Source: an uncultured Burkholderiaceae bacterium (GTDB taxonomy: Bacteria > Pseudomonadota > Gammaproteobacteria > Burkholderiales > Burkholderiaceae). Taken from it: a stretch of 17,161 bases of DNA. The notes below the pieces were generated by a model, which saw only the letters and a program-made list of their open reading frames with translations, ran no database searches and had not been told where the DNA came from. Shown here piece by piece: positions 15,134 through 17,161 of this stretch; within the stretch, counting starts at the first letter, position 1; each line of letters begins with the position of its first letter. The stretch lies in assembly GCA_937862845.1 (NCBI GenBank), contig CALMCK010000115.1, forward strand, positions 1-17,161, written 5' to 3'. The translations under genes and the position numbers were made by a program.

Positions 15134-15180
15134 TGCACCCCATTAAAAATCCCGCCTAGGCGGGATTTTTAATGGGTGCA
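15134..15180. terminator. Bidirectional intrinsic terminator between fadD and msbA
   Basis: A near-perfect inverted repeat centred at 15157/15158: the core CATTAAAAATCCCGCC pairs fully with its partner, and the outer TGCA/CCC continues the stem with one bulged C. The GC-rich inner stem CCCGCC is flanked by A5 on one side and T5 on the other, giving a T tract in both directions. It lies 16 bases past the fadD stop and about 75 bases past the msbA stop, so it can serve both converging genes. Confidence 0.88.
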
Positions 15181-15209
15181 TCAACAAAGCTTAAACAAAC
15201 AAGACTGAC

Positions 15210-15257
15210 GCCAACACTTTAGCCAACACTTTAGCCAACACTTTAGCCAATACTTAT
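15210..15257. repeat. 12-base minisatellite abutting the msbA stop codon
   Basis: Three identical copies of GCCAACACTTTA (15210-15245) followed by a diverged copy, GCCAATACTTAT (15246-15257). The diverged copy contains the msbA stop codon. On the msbA strand the unit is TTGGCTAAAGTG in the msbA reading frame (Leu-Ala-Lys-Val), so the array reads as an in-frame extension beyond the stop. Confidence 0.85.
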
Positions 15258-17020
15258 GCCAACAGCTCGTCGGGATGCGTGTGCAGCTGAGCATAAACGC
15301 CGCGCTGCGCCAGCAAACCCTGATGCGTGCCCGACTCAACAATGCGGCCATGGTCCATGACAATGATGCGATCGGCTTTCTCAACAGTGGACAGGCGGTG
15401 GGCAATCATGATGGTGGTGCGGTTGCGCATGAGTCGCTCGAGTGCTTGCTGAACCAGACGCTCAGACTCATTGTCCAATGCGCTGGTCGCCTCATCAAGA
15501 ATCAATATCGGCGCGTTTTTGAGGATGGCGCGCGCAATGGCAACCCTTTGACGCTGCCCACCCGAAAGTTTATTGCCGTTGTTGCCGATGTTGATGTTCC
15601 AGTGTTCAGGCTGACTTTGCACAAACTCCCAAAGGTTGGCCGCTTTAAGGGCGTTTTCAACCTCCACATCGGTGACTGCACCCGCGCCGTAGGCGATGTT
15701 GTTGTACAGACTTTCATTGAACAAAGTCACGTCCTGCGAGACGAGGGCGATCTGGTGGCGCAAACTGGACAATGCGATGTCGGTCAGCGCATGTCTGTCG
15801 AGATAAATCGCGCCAGAGCTGGGCTCCAAAAACCGTGGAATGAGATTAATCAACGAGGTTTTGCCACTGCCTGAGCGGCCAACCAAAGCGATTTTTTCTC
15901 CAGCTTTAATGTCAAGGTCAAAATCAGTCAGCGCAGCGGCGCTTTGCCCCGCATAGGTTAAATTAATTTTTTCCAGTCGGATGTGCCCACGAACGTCGGT
16001 CAACTCGGTCACGCCATTGTCTGTCTCTGCCTCCTCGTCGATGAAACCAAACACCTGATCCGCCGCCACCAGCATGCGTTGCATGGGCGCACCGACATTC
16101 GACAGGTTTTTAATCGGTGGAATCAACTGCACCATCAGCAACATGAAGGCAATGAAATTACCCACAGTCGTGGTGCCGTATTGACTCTGATACATGGCGA
16201 CAAACATCACAATGGCGAGTGCAAAAGCAGCGATGAACTGTGTGATGGGCGAGTTGGCTGCCGATGCGCGCGCAGAGCGTTTGGCATAGTGCAGCAGCTT
16301 GGCTGTGATGTTGCCGAAACGCAGACGTTCCAAAGTCTGTCCCGAAAACAACTTAACAACTTTGTGCGCATCGTAGGTTTCTTGTACGCTGTGCGACAGA
16401 TCGAGATTTATTTTGTGTGACTCTTGATTGATGGCACGCATTTTCTTTTTGTACTGGCGCGATAGGATGGCGAGCAGCGGAAAAATCACGGTGATAATCA
16501 ATGTGAGCTGCCAATTGAAATACAGCAACATGCCCACCAATGCAATCACAACCAGTGTATCGCGCACCAGTGTGATGAACACATCGCTGGTTAAAGTCAC
16601 CGCTGTGTTGGCATCTGTTGTGAATTTATTGAGCACATGCGCACTCGGGTGCTGCTGATTGTATCGCGTCGGCAACAACAACAAGCGGTCAAACATCTGC
16701 GTGCGCAAATCACTCAACACCTGTGCGGACACCCACGCGACATTGTAGGACACCACATACAAACACACACCATTGACCAAAAAAATCAAAATCAACGCCA
16801 ATGGTGCCTGCCACGTCAAATCAGGGTGCGTGCCATTAAAACCATGATCGGCCAACACCTGAATCAGTTTATTAAATAACGGCGCGCTAATCGCAATACC
16901 AACAATCCCCACCAGCGCCATGTACAATCGCGAACGATGGGTAAAGAAAAACGTCAATAACCGATGGAAACTGATGTTTTCTTCGGGGTTGATGAGTTTA
17001 TTGAGTAAGAATTTTTTCAT
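15254..17020 (-). CDS. msbA: MsbA-type lipid A export ABC transporter (half-transporter with fused ATPase)
   Basis: Inner-membrane homodimeric ABC exporter that flips lipid A-core from the cytoplasmic to the periplasmic leaflet using ATP. The 588-residue protein has an N-terminal transmembrane domain (about residues 30-320, with hydrophobic helices such as LVVIALVGMLLYF and FALAIVMFVAMY). The C-terminal nucleotide-binding domain carries Walker A GRSGSGKT (381-388), Q-loop VSQD (427-430), signature LSGGQ (485-489), Walker B ILILDE (505-510) and H-loop H541 in MIAHRLS. Length is that of MsbA. A related multidrug exporter cannot be wholly excluded, because lpxK or kdsB is not seen beside it, but overall similarity favours MsbA. 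The stop codon lies within a diverged copy of a 12-base repeat that continues downstream in frame. The C-terminus is therefore in a repeat-prone region. Confidence 0.92.
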   Translation of the reverse strand: MKKFLLNKLINPEENISFHRLLTFFFTHRSRLYMALVGIVGIAISAPLFNKLIQVLADHGFNGTHPDLTWQAPLALILIFLVNGVCLYVVSYNVAWVSAQVLSDLRTQMFDRLLLLPTRYNQQHPSAHVLNKFTTDANTAVTLTSDVFITLVRDTLVVIALVGMLLYFNWQLTLIITVIFPLLAILSRQYKKKMRAINQESHKINLDLSHSVQETYDAHKVVKLFSGQTLERLRFGNITAKLLHYAKRSARASAANSPITQFIAAFALAIVMFVAMYQSQYGTTTVGNFIAFMLLMVQLIPPIKNLSNVGAPMQRMLVAADQVFGFIDEEAETDNGVTELTDVRGHIRLEKINLTYAGQSAAALTDFDLDIKAGEKIALVGRSGSGKTSLINLIPRFLEPSSGAIYLDRHALTDIALSSLRHQIALVSQDVTLFNESLYNNIAYGAGAVTDVEVENALKAANLWEFVQSQPEHWNINIGNNGNKLSGGQRQRVAIARAILKNAPILILDEATSALDNESERLVQQALERLMRNRTTIMIAHRLSTVEKADRIIVMDHGRIVESGTHQGLLAQRGVYAQLHTHPDELLA

Positions 17021-17082
17021 AAGCCTTGTGTGTTGTCTTGTTATTATTTGTGCAATGGGTGCCAGAGAGCCAACAAACCATT

Positions 17083-17088
17083 ATTATA
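17083..17088 (-). promoter_or_regulatory. Candidate -10 element for msbA
   Basis: A perfect TATAAT on the minus strand, about 63 bases before the msbA ATG. No good -35 is present at 16-18 bases upstream, so this is only a partial match. The remaining bases to the right edge of the window show no other gene that I can support. Confidence 0.33.
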
Positions 17089-17161
17089 GCCGCCATCGAG
17101 CTCGCTTTGCTTTATATCGCAGAGTGATTGTACGTCGCGCACTGCGTGCTGTATGCCCCAA

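Noticed and set aside
15210..15257. CRISPR array
   Set aside because: The 12-base units are directly abutting with no spacers, so this is a minisatellite.
15181..15405. Minus-strand open frame with repeated WLKC residues
   Set aside because: It is the 12-base repeat and the 3' end of msbA read in another frame; no independent support.

Overview
This window looks like a chromosome segment from a betaproteobacterium, probably Burkholderiales. The evidence is gene content and order: hemC-hemD-hemX-hemY as one tightly packed run, an MsbA-type lipid A exporter (so a Gram-negative envelope), a beta-class glutathione transferase, and an Anbu / ATP-grasp / alpha-E / transglutaminase cluster of the kind found in proteobacteria. 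Base composition is moderately GC-rich by eye. I cannot name the genus. No rRNA, tRNA, CRISPR array or complete insertion sequence is visible. No stretch longer than about 200 bases is without a gene.

Layout. (1) Bases 2-1312, plus strand: the 3' part of a SulP anion transporter with its STAS domain; its start lies off the left edge. (2) Bases 1396-2290, minus strand: two small exported-protein genes one base apart, a DUF4189-type protein and an unrecognised protein with a hydrophobic N-terminus. As sequenced, both are out of frame, each at a simple repeat: seven AAGC tetranucleotides in the first and a run of seven A in the second. (3) Bases 2430-6611, minus: hemC, hemD, hemX, hemY, transcribed in that order with gaps of 3 bases or small overlaps. 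(4) Bases 6615-7259, minus: a glutathione S-transferase whose stop is 3 bases before hemC. (5) Bases 7278-11577, minus: a four-gene cluster read as circularly permuted ATP-grasp, alpha-E protein, transglutaminase-like protease and Anbu (a bacterial proteasome homologue). (6) Bases 11762-12595, plus: prmC. (7) Bases 12710-13369, plus: a REP-associated-transposase-like protein that lacks the HUH histidine pair. (8) Bases 13442-15118, plus: a long-chain acyl-CoA ligase. (9) Bases 15134-15180: a strong bidirectional terminator between converging genes, then a 12-base tandem repeat. (10) Bases 15254-17020, minus: msbA.

How the genes fit together. HemC and HemD make the uroporphyrinogen III ring from porphobilinogen; HemX and HemY are membrane-anchored accessory proteins encoded with them. 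The Anbu cluster pairs a predicted peptide-bond-forming or amide-ligating enzyme (ATP-grasp, with alpha-E as likely partner) with two predicted proteases or amidases (transglutaminase fold and Anbu). Its substrate is not established. The intergenic region in front of it carries a near-consensus NtrC-type dyad, a sigma-54-like element and a sigma-70-like promoter, which suggests a nitrogen link. The nine genes from ATP-grasp to hemY all point the same way with short gaps, so read-through from the Anbu cluster into the heme genes is possible.

The two points most worth a second look are the pair of simple-repeat frameshifts in the adjacent exported-protein genes, which look like contingency (phase-variable) loci, and the regulation and linkage of the Anbu cluster.
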